Source: Zestomonas insulae
GTDB taxonomy: Bacteria; Pseudomonadota; Gammaproteobacteria; Pseudomonadales; Pseudomonadaceae
NCBI RefSeq assembly: GCF_016901015.1
Contig: NZ_JAFEUP010000007.1
Location: 124,001 to 188,000 of the forward strand
DNA: 64,000 nt
Direction of reading: 5' to 3'
Of the stretch, positions 1 through 7,103 are shown piece by piece (within the stretch, counting starts at the first letter, position 1; every line of letters starts with the position of its first letter). A program made the translations under genes and the position numbers. Under the pieces are notes generated by a model. It worked only from the letters and a program-made list of their open reading frames with translations, had not been told where the DNA came from and did not search any database.

Positions 1-376
1 TGGCGCCAAGCACGGTTTCCAAGCGACGCCCGAGTACCTGCTGATCACCCTGCAGCTGCGCCACCAGGCGGCGGCGCTCTTCCAATTCCTCGGCGCTGGG
101 CAACTGGCCGAGCTGCTGCGCCAGCGCCTGCTCGCGCTCAGCGAGCGACTGCGCCTGGCTGCGCGTGTCATTGAGCACGCCCACCTGCTGCTGGTCGTGC
201 TGCTGCAGCTGACGCACCTGCCACAGGCCCCAACCGGCTGCGCCGGCGGCGGCCGCGGCGAGCAGCACGGCGAGCAGCGCCAAACCATTGCCGCGGCGCG
301 CCACGGTGGGTTCGCTGGCCGGCGCTTCGGGAAGCAGTTGCTTGTCGTCCTGGGGGAAGGTTGCTTCTTCGCTCAC
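1..376 (-). CDS. hemX: HemX-like uroporphyrinogen-III C-methyltransferase family protein (partial)
   Basis: Only the N-terminal part, about 125 codons, is in the window; the gene runs off the left edge. A GTG start at 376 gives an acidic cytoplasmic head, then an Ala/Leu/Gly-rich membrane segment at about residues 36-55, then a Gln-rich region likely to form a coiled coil. This is the usual HemX layout: single-pass inner membrane protein with a periplasmic coiled coil. It lies 16 bases after hemD and on the same strand, as in other Pseudomonas heme clusters. Despite the family name, methyltransferase activity is not established for HemX; its role is probably structural in heme synthesis. Confidence 0.8.
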   Translation of the reverse strand, partial: MSEEATFPQDDKQLLPEAPASEPTVARRGNGLALLAVLLAAAAAGAAGWGLWQVRQLQQHDQQQVGVLNDTRSQAQSLAEREQALAQQLGQLPSAEELEERRRLVAQLQGDQQVLGRRLETVLGA

Positions 377-392
377 GTATCCGTCCTTTGCA

Positions 393-1163
393 TCAGAGGG
401 CCGCCGCGGGATACGCCCGCAAGGCCGCCAGCAGGGCCGCGGCGCTGGCACCGCGGCAATCCACAACAATCTGCGCCCCGGCCGCGCGCGCCAGGTCGGC
501 AACCCGCGGGCTGGGTACGAACAAGGGTAGTCGGGCCAGCTCCGGCCAGCGCTCGGCGGACAGCTCGCGCAGGTGCTCGAAACCCTGTCCACTGCTGACC
601 ACTAGGCCGTTCAGCCGTTCACTGTGCACCTGCGCCGCCAGGGCGCCGGGCGCATGGGGCGGCAGCGCGCGGCGGTAGAGTGGGAGATAGTCGACCGTCG
701 CGCCTTGGCCGCGCAGCCGCTCGGCGAGGAATTCTCGGCCACCCTCGCCGCGCAGGATCAGCACCCGCGGAGCCGGGACCGCCAGGGCCTGTTGCAGGCG
801 CGGCAGGGTGAGCAGCGCCTCGCTGTCATCGCCGTCGGCTGGCCAGTGCACGTCGAGGCCGTAGTCGTCGAGCAATTGCCCGGTGGCAGCGCCAACGCTG
901 AACCAGGCCTGGCGCGCCGGCGGCTGCGGCCAGTAGCGGTCGAGCAGTTCAAGGCCGAGGCGCGCGGCCGACTTGCTGACCACGATCACCGCCTGGTAGC
1001 GATCCAGGTCGAGGATCACGGCGCGCTGTTCGGGCGTTTCCGCCAGCGGCTGAATAGCGAGCAGCGGCAGGCTGCTGGAGAACACGCCCTGTTCGGCGAG
1101 GCTGGCGGCCAGCGCCGCGCACTCCTCGGCCGGGCGCGTCAGCAGCAGGCGCCACTCGCTCAC
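393..1163 (-). CDS. hemD: uroporphyrinogen-III synthase
   Basis: The 256-residue product fits the HemD family, which closes and inverts ring D of hydroxymethylbilane to make uroporphyrinogen III for heme, siroheme and B12. It opens with a typical LLLTRPAEE segment and carries the weakly conserved two-lobed pattern, including [10 protein letters not shown] near residue 90 and [11 protein letters not shown] near residue 180. HemD is poorly conserved in sequence, so position matters: its ATG overlaps the hemC stop by 4 bases (ATGA), which implies translational coupling with the enzyme that makes its unstable substrate. hemX follows directly. Confidence 0.93.
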   Translation of the reverse strand: MSEWRLLLTRPAEECAALAASLAEQGVFSSSLPLLAIQPLAETPEQRAVILDLDRYQAVIVVSKSAARLGLELLDRYWPQPPARQAWFSVGAATGQLLDDYGLDVHWPADGDDSEALLTLPRLQQALAVPAPRVLILRGEGGREFLAERLRGQGATVDYLPLYRRALPPHAPGALAAQVHSERLNGLVVSSGQGFEHLRELSAERWPELARLPLFVPSPRVADLARAAGAQIVVDCRGASAAALLAALRAYPAAAL

Positions 1164-2101
1164 GGGTGGCCGGCCTCGCCGTACACCGCCTTGAGGATCG
1201 CCTCGGCGCCCTGCGCGAGCAGCGCTTCGGCGACCGTGACACCGAGTGCTTCAGCCTGGCTCGCCGGCGCGCTGGCTTCGGCGCGCAGCAACTGGCCGCC
1301 ATCCGGCTGACCGACCAGGCCGCGCAGCCACAGCTGCTCGCCCTGCAGCTCGGCGTAGCAGGCGATCGGCACCTGGCAGCCGCCATTCAGGCGCTTGTTC
1401 AGTGCGCGTTCGGCGGTCACCCGCAATGCGGTCTCGCGGTGGTGCAGCGGCGCCAGCAGGGCGTGGATCTCGCTGTCGGCGCTGCGGCACTCGATGCCGA
1501 CTGCGCCCTGGCCACCGGCCGGCAGGCTGTCGGCGACGCTGATCGCGTCGCGGATGCGCGCTTCGAAACCGAGGCGGATCAGGCCGGCGGCGGCGAGGAT
1601 GATCGCGTCGTAGTCACCGGCGTCCAGCTTGGCCAGGCGGGTGTTGACGTTGCCGCGCAGGAACTGGATTTTCAGGTCGGGGCGCTGGGCCAGCAGCTGC
1701 GCCTGGCGACGCAGGCTGGAGGTGCCGACCACGCTGCCGGCCGGCAGTGCGGCGAGGCTGGCGTAGGTGTTGGAGACGAACGCGTCGCGCGGATCTTCGC
1801 GCTCGCAGATGCAGTACAGGCCAAGGCCGGCGGGGAAGTCCATCGGCACATCCTTCATCGAATGCACGGCGATATCCGCCTCGTTGTCCAGCAACGCGGT
1901 TTCCAGTTCCTTGACGAACAGGCCTTTGCCGCCGATTTTCGCCAGCGGCGCGTCGAGCAATTTGTCGCCACGACTGACCATCGGCACCAGGCTGACGCGC
2001 AGTCCCGGGTGCGCCTGCTCGAGGCGCGCCTTGACGAATTCGGCCTGCCACAGGGCCAGGGCACTTTTGCGGGTGGCGATACGGATTTCGCGGGAAGACA
2101 T
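1160..2101 (-). CDS. hemC: porphobilinogen deaminase (hydroxymethylbilane synthase)
   Basis: This 313-residue cytoplasmic enzyme joins four porphobilinogens into hydroxymethylbilane. The cofactor-binding cysteine is visible as C242 in [10 protein letters not shown], and the Arg/Lys-rich substrate motifs [10 protein letters not shown] (about 126-135) and FLRGNVNTR (about 147-155) are present. The ATG at 2101 ([13 protein letters not shown]) was chosen because it matches the family N-terminus; an in-frame extension to 2182 has no family resemblance. hemC heads a hemC-hemD-hemX unit and is separated from algR by 95 bases that hold a plausible promoter. Confidence 0.97.
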   Translation of the reverse strand: MSSREIRIATRKSALALWQAEFVKARLEQAHPGLRVSLVPMVSRGDKLLDAPLAKIGGKGLFVKELETALLDNEADIAVHSMKDVPMDFPAGLGLYCICEREDPRDAFVSNTYASLAALPAGSVVGTSSLRRQAQLLAQRPDLKIQFLRGNVNTRLAKLDAGDYDAIILAAAGLIRLGFEARIRDAISVADSLPAGGQGAVGIECRSADSEIHALLAPLHHRETALRVTAERALNKRLNGGCQVPIACYAELQGEQLWLRGLVGQPDGGQLLRAEASAPASQAEALGVTVAEALLAQGAEAILKAVYGEAGHP

Positions 2102-2131
2102 GACGGCACTCGACGAACAGGGAATGCCCGA

Positions 2132-2137
2132 ATGATA
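2132..2137 (-). promoter_or_regulatory. candidate -10 element of the hemC promoter
   Basis: Read on the minus strand the hexamer is TATCAT, in the context GTTATCATTC, about 30 bases before the hemC ATG. A GC-rich inverted repeat (CCGGGG, 7 bases, CCCCGG) lies just upstream. I could not assign a convincing -35 box, so this is a partial match only. Confidence 0.4.
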
Positions 2138-2196
2138 ACAGGCCCGGCCGGGGAGCTCCGCCCCGGCGGCGCAGGGCGGCAATCGTGCTCAGGTGC

Positions 2197-2943
2197 TCAG
2201 AGCGCGTTCATCAACTTGCGCACGCCGGCGACATGGCGGCGGCTGACGGTCAGCGCCTCACCGTTCATACCTTTCAAGAACAGCTGGAAATGTCCGAGCG
2301 GCGTGCGCTGCAGGCGCTCGATGCGTTCGCGGGCGACCAGCGCGTTGCGGTGGATGCGCACGAAGCGGTCGCCGAACTCGTCTTCCAGGGCTTTCAGCGG
2401 CTCGTCGAGCAGCACCTCGCCGCCTTCGTGGCGCAGGGTTACGTACTTGTGGTCGGCGATGAAGAAGATCACCTGGTCCAGCGGCACCAGCTCGATGCCT
2501 TTGCGGGTGCGCGCACTGATGTGGCTGCGCGGGCCGCTGCCGGCCTCGGCGGCCGGGCGGGTCAGCGCCGCCAGTTGCACGCGGTTGGGCCGCTCGGCGT
2601 TCTTCAGCGCTTCGGCAAGGTTCTCCGCGCGCACCGGCTTGACCAGGTAGCCGACCGCGCTGACCTTGAAGGCATCGAGGGCAAATTCGTCGTGGGCGGT
2701 ACAGAAGATCACCGCCGGCGGCGCTTCGCGTTCACACAACTTGGCCGCGACCTGCAAACCGTCGAGGCCGGGCATGCGGATGTCCAGCAGGACGACATCC
2801 GGTTTCAAACTGTCGATCAGGGTCAACGCTTCTTCGCCATTGCTGGCGCCGGGCTCGAGGACACGGTATCCGTCGAGCTCGCCAACCATACGGCTGAGGC
2901 GCTCGCGGGCCAGCGGTTCATCATCAGCGATCAGGACATTCAT
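2197..2943 (-). CDS. algR: AlgR response regulator (LytTR family)
   Basis: The 248-residue protein has a receiver domain (residues 1-120) with acidic pocket D7/D8, phosphoacceptor D54 in LLDIRMPG and K-P near residue 102, followed by a LytTR DNA-binding domain (about 140-245). Length and D54 match P. aeruginosa AlgR, which controls alginate genes, twitching motility and virulence. Its ATG overlaps the fimS stop by 4 bases (ATGA), so sensor and regulator are made together. I chose the internal ATG because it begins with the family start [10 protein letters not shown]; the frame stays open to 2976 upstream. Confidence 0.96.
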   Translation of the reverse strand: MNVLIADDEPLARERLSRMVGELDGYRVLEPGASNGEEALTLIDSLKPDVVLLDIRMPGLDGLQVAAKLCEREAPPAVIFCTAHDEFALDAFKVSAVGYLVKPVRAENLAEALKNAERPNRVQLAALTRPAAEAGSGPRSHISARTRKGIELVPLDQVIFFIADHKYVTLRHEGGEVLLDEPLKALEDEFGDRFVRIHRNALVARERIERLQRTPLGHFQLFLKGMNGEALTVSRRHVAGVRKLMNAL

Positions 2944-4046
2944 AGTGCTCTGGCTTCCTGCGTGAGTCTCGCACAAGGATAGCGTAGACAGGTGTAGTGG
3001 CGGCCGTCACGGCGATCCACGCTGAGACTCGCGCGGGGACCAAAAAGTGCCGCAAGGCGCCCATCGATATTGGTCAGCCCCTGACGCGTACCGCGCGACG
3101 GTTGCGCACTGCCGTCGCCGTCGTAGGGATTGCTGACGCACAGCTGGAACACGCCGTCGCGGTAGTCGGCCTCGATGCGTACCAGGCCGCCTTCGATGCG
3201 CGGCTGCACACCATGGATCAAGGCGTTCTCCAGCAACGGCTGGAGGGTCAGCTGGGGGATCGGCAGGTCGCTCGGCACGCCGTCGATGTGCCATTCCAAC
3301 TGCAGGCGTTCGCCGAGGCGGTACTGCTCGATCGACAGGTAGCGGCGGCTCAGTTCCAATTCTTCCCCCCAGGTCACCAGGCTGCCGGGTTTGGCCAGGC
3401 TGGCGCGGAACAGGTCGGACAGGTCGAGCACCGCCTGCTCGGCCTTGACCGGGTCGACCGGCACCAGGCTGGCGATGCTGTTCAGACTATTGAAGAGAAA
3501 GTGCGGCTTGATGCGGGCCTGCAGCGACTCGATGCGGGCTTTCAACTCGGCCTGCTGCTGACGCCGCCACTGGCTCTGCAGATAAAAGTAGCGCAACAAA
3601 ATCGCCGAGATGATCAGACTGACCACGCCGTGGCGCAGATAGAGCTCCAATTGGCCACCGCCGGACAGCGGGCCGCCGAGGTCGTAGCGGTCGGCGACCG
3701 CGGTGCAACCGAGTGTCAGGGCGACCACCACCAGGCAGCACAGCGGCCCGGAATAGGCCGCACGCCAGCGCGACAGCCAGGGACGCAGGCGGCACAGCAG
3801 GCCGGCCGAGAGCAGCACGATCCACTGCACGAACAGCGAGGTCAGCGCCAGGCGCTGCCAGTTGAAGCCGCCGGCCAGCGGCTCGGCAAGCACCAGCGCG
3901 AGGACCAGCAGCTCGGCGAGCAGGACCAGCACCAGCAGCGCCTCGGCGGCGCACAGCTCAGGCAGGAAGAAGTCATCGGCTGGCGTCACCACGCTTCGCT
4001 CGTTGAAGTTGAACCAGTCGATGCGCATTCGCAGCGTTTCCACCAT
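2940..4046 (-). CDS. fimS: FimS/AlgZ sensor histidine kinase (LytS type)
   Basis: Up to 368 residues. Several hydrophobic segments in the first 160 residues make a membrane module. A short linker coiled coil leads to the His_kinase box [15 protein letters not shown], with the likely phosphoacceptor His at 182 (176 if translation begins at the internal ATG at 4028). The N-box region [12 protein letters not shown] follows. It is the partner of AlgR, with which it overlaps by 4 bases. The start is uncertain because neither ATG (4046 or 4028) has a strong ribosome binding site. Confidence 0.93.
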   Translation of the reverse strand: MVETLRMRIDWFNFNERSVVTPADDFFLPELCAAEALLVLVLLAELLVLALVLAEPLAGGFNWQRLALTSLFVQWIVLLSAGLLCRLRPWLSRWRAAYSGPLCCLVVVALTLGCTAVADRYDLGGPLSGGGQLELYLRHGVVSLIISAILLRYFYLQSQWRRQQQAELKARIESLQARIKPHFLFNSLNSIASLVPVDPVKAEQAVLDLSDLFRASLAKPGSLVTWGEELELSRRYLSIEQYRLGERLQLEWHIDGVPSDLPIPQLTLQPLLENALIHGVQPRIEGGLVRIEADYRDGVFQLCVSNPYDGDGSAQPSRGTRQGLTNIDGRLAALFGPRASLSVDRRDGRHYTCLRYPCARLTQEARAL

Positions 4047-4265
4047 CGGCAAAGAAGAGGGCCGGCAAAGGGCCACGATTGTTGCAATGAAAGCACTGAT
4101 CGGAATAACTGCACCAGAATTCGCGCACAACCTGAAAACTTCGCCTCGCCCGGCCCCGGGACGACAAAGGGTCGCGCCGCCTGCGCCGGCGAGCCTGCTA
4201 TCATCGGCACCTTTCATCCGCCATGCTGGCCGCCGCCGCGGCCTGCCCGTCAGCCGAGCGAATCC

Positions 4266-5660
4266 ATGAGCAGCGAAAAAACCAACCAGTCCTGGGGCGG
4301 CCGCTTCAGCGAGCCCGTCGACGCCTTCGTCGCCCGCTTCACCGCCTCCGTCGATTTCGACAAGCGCCTGTACCGTCACGACATCATGGGCTCGATCGCC
4401 CACGCGAGCATGCTCGCCCAGGTCGGCGTGCTGACCCAGGAAGAGCGCGACACCATCGAGGCCGGGCTGAAGCTGATCCAGAGCGAGATCGAGGCCGGCA
4501 CCTTCGACTGGCGCGTCGACCTGGAAGACGTGCACATGAACATCGAGGCGCGCCTCACCGACCGCATCGGCGTGACCGGCAAGAAGCTGCACACCGGCCG
4601 TTCGCGCAACGACCAGGTGGCCACCGACATCCGCCTGTGGCTGCGCGACGAGATCGACCTGATCCTCGCCGAGATCACCCGCCTGCAGCAGGGCCTGCTC
4701 GGCCTCGCCGAAGCGGAAGCGGACACCATCATGCCCGGTTTCACCCACCTGCAGACCGCCCAGCCGGTGACCTTCGGCCACCACCTGCTGGCCTGGTTCG
4801 AGATGCTGACCCGCGACCATGAGCGCCTGGTCGACTGCCGCAAGCGGGTCAACCGCATGCCGCTCGGCTCGGCCGCGCTGGCCGGCACCACCTACCCGAT
4901 CCAGCGCGAGATCACCGCGCAACTGCTCGGCTTCGACCAGGTCGGCGGCAACTCGCTGGACGGCGTGTCCGATCGCGACTTCGCCATCGAATTCTGTGCC
5001 GCCGCCTCACTGGCGATGATGCACCTGTCGCGCTTCTCCGAAGAGCTGGTGCTGTGGACCTCGGCGCAGTTCCAGTTCATCGACCTGCCCGACCGCTTCT
5101 GCACCGGCTCCTCGATCATGCCGCAGAAGAAGAACCCCGACGTGCCGGAGTTGGTGCGCGGCAAGAGCGGCCGGGTGTTCGGCGCGCTGATGGGCCTGCT
5201 GACCCTGATGAAGGGCCAGCCGCTGGCCTATAACAAGGACAACCAGGAAGACAAGGAACCGCTGTTCGACGCCGCCGACACCCTGCGCGACAGCCTGCGC
5301 GCCTTCGCCGACATGGTTCCGGCAATCAAGCCCAAGCGCGAGATCATGCGCGAAGCGGCGCGCCGTGGCTTCTCCACCGCCACGGATCTCGCCGACTACC
5401 TGGTGCGCAAGGGTCTGCCGTTCCGCGACTGCCACGAGATCGTCGGCCATGCAGTGAAGTACGGCGTCGACAGCGGCAAGGACCTGGCCGAGATGAGCCT
5501 CGCCGAGCTGCGCCAGTTCAGCGACCAGATCGACGACGACGTGTTCGCCGTGCTGACCCTGGAAGGCTCGGTCAACGCCCGCGACCATATCGGCGGCACC
5601 GCGCCGAACCAGGTGCGCGCCGCGGTGGCGCGCGGCCAGGCGCTGCTGGCTGGGCGCTAA
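4266..5660 (+). CDS. argH: argininosuccinate lyase
   Basis: This 464-residue cytosolic enzyme splits argininosuccinate into arginine and fumarate, the last step of arginine synthesis. The fumarase/aspartase superfamily signature [11 protein letters not shown] is at residues 281-291, the flexible loop carrying the catalytic serine. T160-H161 in FTHLQTAQP and [11 protein letters not shown] (111-121) are the other two conserved regions. The ATG at 4266 gives the family N-terminus [14 protein letters not shown]. It is divergent from fimS across about 220 bases, the arrangement known in P. aeruginosa. Confidence 0.97.
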   Translation: MSSEKTNQSWGGRFSEPVDAFVARFTASVDFDKRLYRHDIMGSIAHASMLAQVGVLTQEERDTIEAGLKLIQSEIEAGTFDWRVDLEDVHMNIEARLTDRIGVTGKKLHTGRSRNDQVATDIRLWLRDEIDLILAEITRLQQGLLGLAEAEADTIMPGFTHLQTAQPVTFGHHLLAWFEMLTRDHERLVDCRKRVNRMPLGSAALAGTTYPIQREITAQLLGFDQVGGNSLDGVSDRDFAIEFCAAASLAMMHLSRFSEELVLWTSAQFQFIDLPDRFCTGSSIMPQKKNPDVPELVRGKSGRVFGALMGLLTLMKGQPLAYNKDNQEDKEPLFDAADTLRDSLRAFADMVPAIKPKREIMREAARRGFSTATDLADYLVRKGLPFRDCHEIVGHAVKYGVDSGKDLAEMSLAELRQFSDQIDDDVFAVLTLEGSVNARDHIGGTAPNQVRAAVARGQALLAGR

Positions 5661-5678
5661 GCGCGACCGGAAGCACCG

Positions 5679-5799
5679 CCCCTCACCCCAACCCTCTCCC
5701 GCAGGGAGAGGGAGTTGCTCCGCGCGAGCACCTGCCCCCAGGCTGCCCGCCACTCCGATCCAGTCCCCTCTCCCCCTGGGAGAGGGCTAGGGTGAGGGG
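5679..5799. repeat. long imperfect inverted repeat after argH
   Basis: Arms at 5679-5699 and 5779-5799 are reverse complements with two mismatches (core CCTCACCCCAACCCTCTCC against GGAGAGGGCTAGGGTGAGG) and enclose about 79 bases. This type of C-rich/G-rich pair occurs in many Pseudomonas intergenic regions. It may terminate or stabilise the argH message; that is inference. Confidence 0.7.
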
Positions 5800-5829
5800 A
5801 CCCGGCTTCGCCACCCTCTAGGATTCTCC

Positions 5830-6312
5830 ATGGCATTACACATCCGCCCCGCCACCGTCGACGACGCCGCGCTGATCCTGCGCTTCATCACCGACCTGGC
5901 GATCTACGAAAAAGCCGAGCATGAGGTGCAGACCGATGTCGCCGGCATCGAAGCCAGCCTGTTCGGCGCCACCAGCAGCACCCGCGCGCTGATCTGCGAG
6001 CAGGACGGCGTGGCGATCGGCTACGCCGTGTACTTCTTCAACTACTCGACCTGGCTGGGCAAGCACGGCCTGTACCTGGAAGACCTCTACGTCGACCCGG
6101 CCCACCGCAAGTGCGGCGCCGGCAAGGCGCTGCTCCGCCACCTGGCGCAGACCGCCGTCGAACGCGGCTGTGGCCGATTCGAGTGGGCGGTGCTGGACTG
6201 GAACACCCCGGCTATCGACTTCTACGAATCCTTCGGCGCCCGCCCGCAGGATGAATGGACCACCTACCGCCTGACCGGCCAGGCGCTGCTCGACTTCGCC
6301 GCCGGCCGCTGA
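5830..6312 (+). CDS. GNAT family N-acetyltransferase
   Basis: The 160-residue protein is a single GNAT domain. The acetyl-CoA loop is visible as a variant Q/RxxGxG/A in DPAHRKCGAGKALLRHL (about residues 90-106), preceded by the beta-4 strand LYLEDLYVD and followed by WAVLDWNTPAIDFYESFGA. It resembles the diamine/thialysine acetyltransferase (SSAT2-like) subgroup, which acetylates small amines, but the substrate cannot be read from sequence. It is followed 14 bases later by a small unknown gene and is probably cotranscribed with it. Confidence 0.88.
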   Translation: MALHIRPATVDDAALILRFITDLAIYEKAEHEVQTDVAGIEASLFGATSSTRALICEQDGVAIGYAVYFFNYSTWLGKHGLYLEDLYVDPAHRKCGAGKALLRHLAQTAVERGCGRFEWAVLDWNTPAIDFYESFGARPQDEWTTYRLTGQALLDFAAGR

Positions 6313-6326
6313 CCCTGGAGCCCACC

Positions 6327-6617
6327 ATGAACCCAGTCGACGACCACGACGACGAAGACTTCGCCGAATCCACCCTGACCCAGGCCATCGAGAACCAGCT
6401 TGAGGCCGGCAGCCCGGCCGCCGTGCAGGCCACCCTGAACAAGCTGACCCTGGTCGGCTACCCGCGCGAGGAGAGCCTGCACCTGATGGCCCTGGTGCTC
6501 GCCGACGAGATTGACGCCATGCTGCGCGACGACCGACCGTTCGACACCGCGCGCTACGAGGACAACCTGCGCGCGCTGCCCAGCCTGCCCGGCGACGAAC
6601 CCGCCAGCGACAGCTGA
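6327..6617 (+). CDS. small acidic conserved hypothetical protein
   Basis: This 96-residue protein is strongly acidic at both ends (MNPVDDHDDEDFAEST at the start, PGDEPASDS at the end) with a helical middle (residues 15-75). I see no signal peptide, membrane segment or enzyme motif. The ATG at 6327 has GGAG upstream and lies 14 bases after the acetyltransferase stop, suggesting an operon. I do not recognise a named family. Confidence 0.75.
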   Translation: MNPVDDHDDEDFAESTLTQAIENQLEAGSPAAVQATLNKLTLVGYPREESLHLMALVLADEIDAMLRDDRPFDTARYEDNLRALPSLPGDEPASDS

Positions 6618-6671
6618 GTCCCGCGCCAGAGCGGGCGCCACGCACGTCCATCGGCGCAGGCAAATAAAGCT

Positions 6672-6737
6672 GCGCCGGCGGCGGGCGGCGTCGCTACACT
6701 GCAGGCAGGCGCGCACGCGCCACTCCCGCCGCCGGCG
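6672..6737. repeat. GC-rich 13-bp perfect inverted repeat upstream of the TIGR02647 gene
   Basis: CGCCGGCGGCGGG at 6673-6685 pairs exactly with CCCGCCGCCGGCG at 6725-6737, with 39 bases between. A TACACT hexamer in the loop could be a -10 element of the next gene. There is no T-run, so a simple intrinsic terminator is unlikely. Confidence 0.6.
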
Positions 6738-6778
6738 TTGCCCGGCGGCGCAGAACAACAAGCAGTCTGGAGTCGTTT

Positions 6779-7030
6779 ATGGCCTACACCCCCGAGCTGA
6801 TCGCCGAGCTGGAAATCCTCGCGCTATACAACCTGGACAACACCCAGGAAGGTCTCAAGGTGCACAACAACGCCTCAAACAAGGCTCAGGCAGCCATCAT
6901 GCGCCTGCACGACAAAGGCCTGGTCACCCAGGCAGACGGTGGCTATCTGACCAGCCTGGGTCTGGACGCCGCCGAACACGCGCAAGCCCTACTGACCATC
7001 CTCGCCACCGAAACCAGCCATTCAAGCTAA
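6779..7030 (+). CDS. TIGR02647 family protein, predicted DNA-binding
   Basis: The 83-residue protein matches the pattern I recall for TIGR02647, a small family found mainly in Pseudomonas and relatives. It is mostly helical and looks like a winged-helix fold: an N-terminal helix (YTPELIAELEILALYNL), a recognition-like helix (NKAQAAIMRLHDKGLVTQ) and a short wing (ADGGYLTSLG). Its length is normal for the family. Function is unknown. It sits just upstream of cyaA on the same strand. Confidence 0.8.
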   Translation: MAYTPELIAELEILALYNLDNTQEGLKVHNNASNKAQAAIMRLHDKGLVTQADGGYLTSLGLDAAEHAQALLTILATETSHSS

Positions 7031-7103
7031 GCCGCGTTAGTGCCGATACAGGGAGCGCAGTCCCGCTGATAGGCTGTGCTCCCCGGAATTGATCGACACC
7101 GCC

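Noticed and set aside
4047-4265. Possible Vfr or AmrZ sites between fimS and argH
   Set aside because: I looked for TGTGA-N6-TCACA and for AmrZ-type sequences and found none good enough to name.
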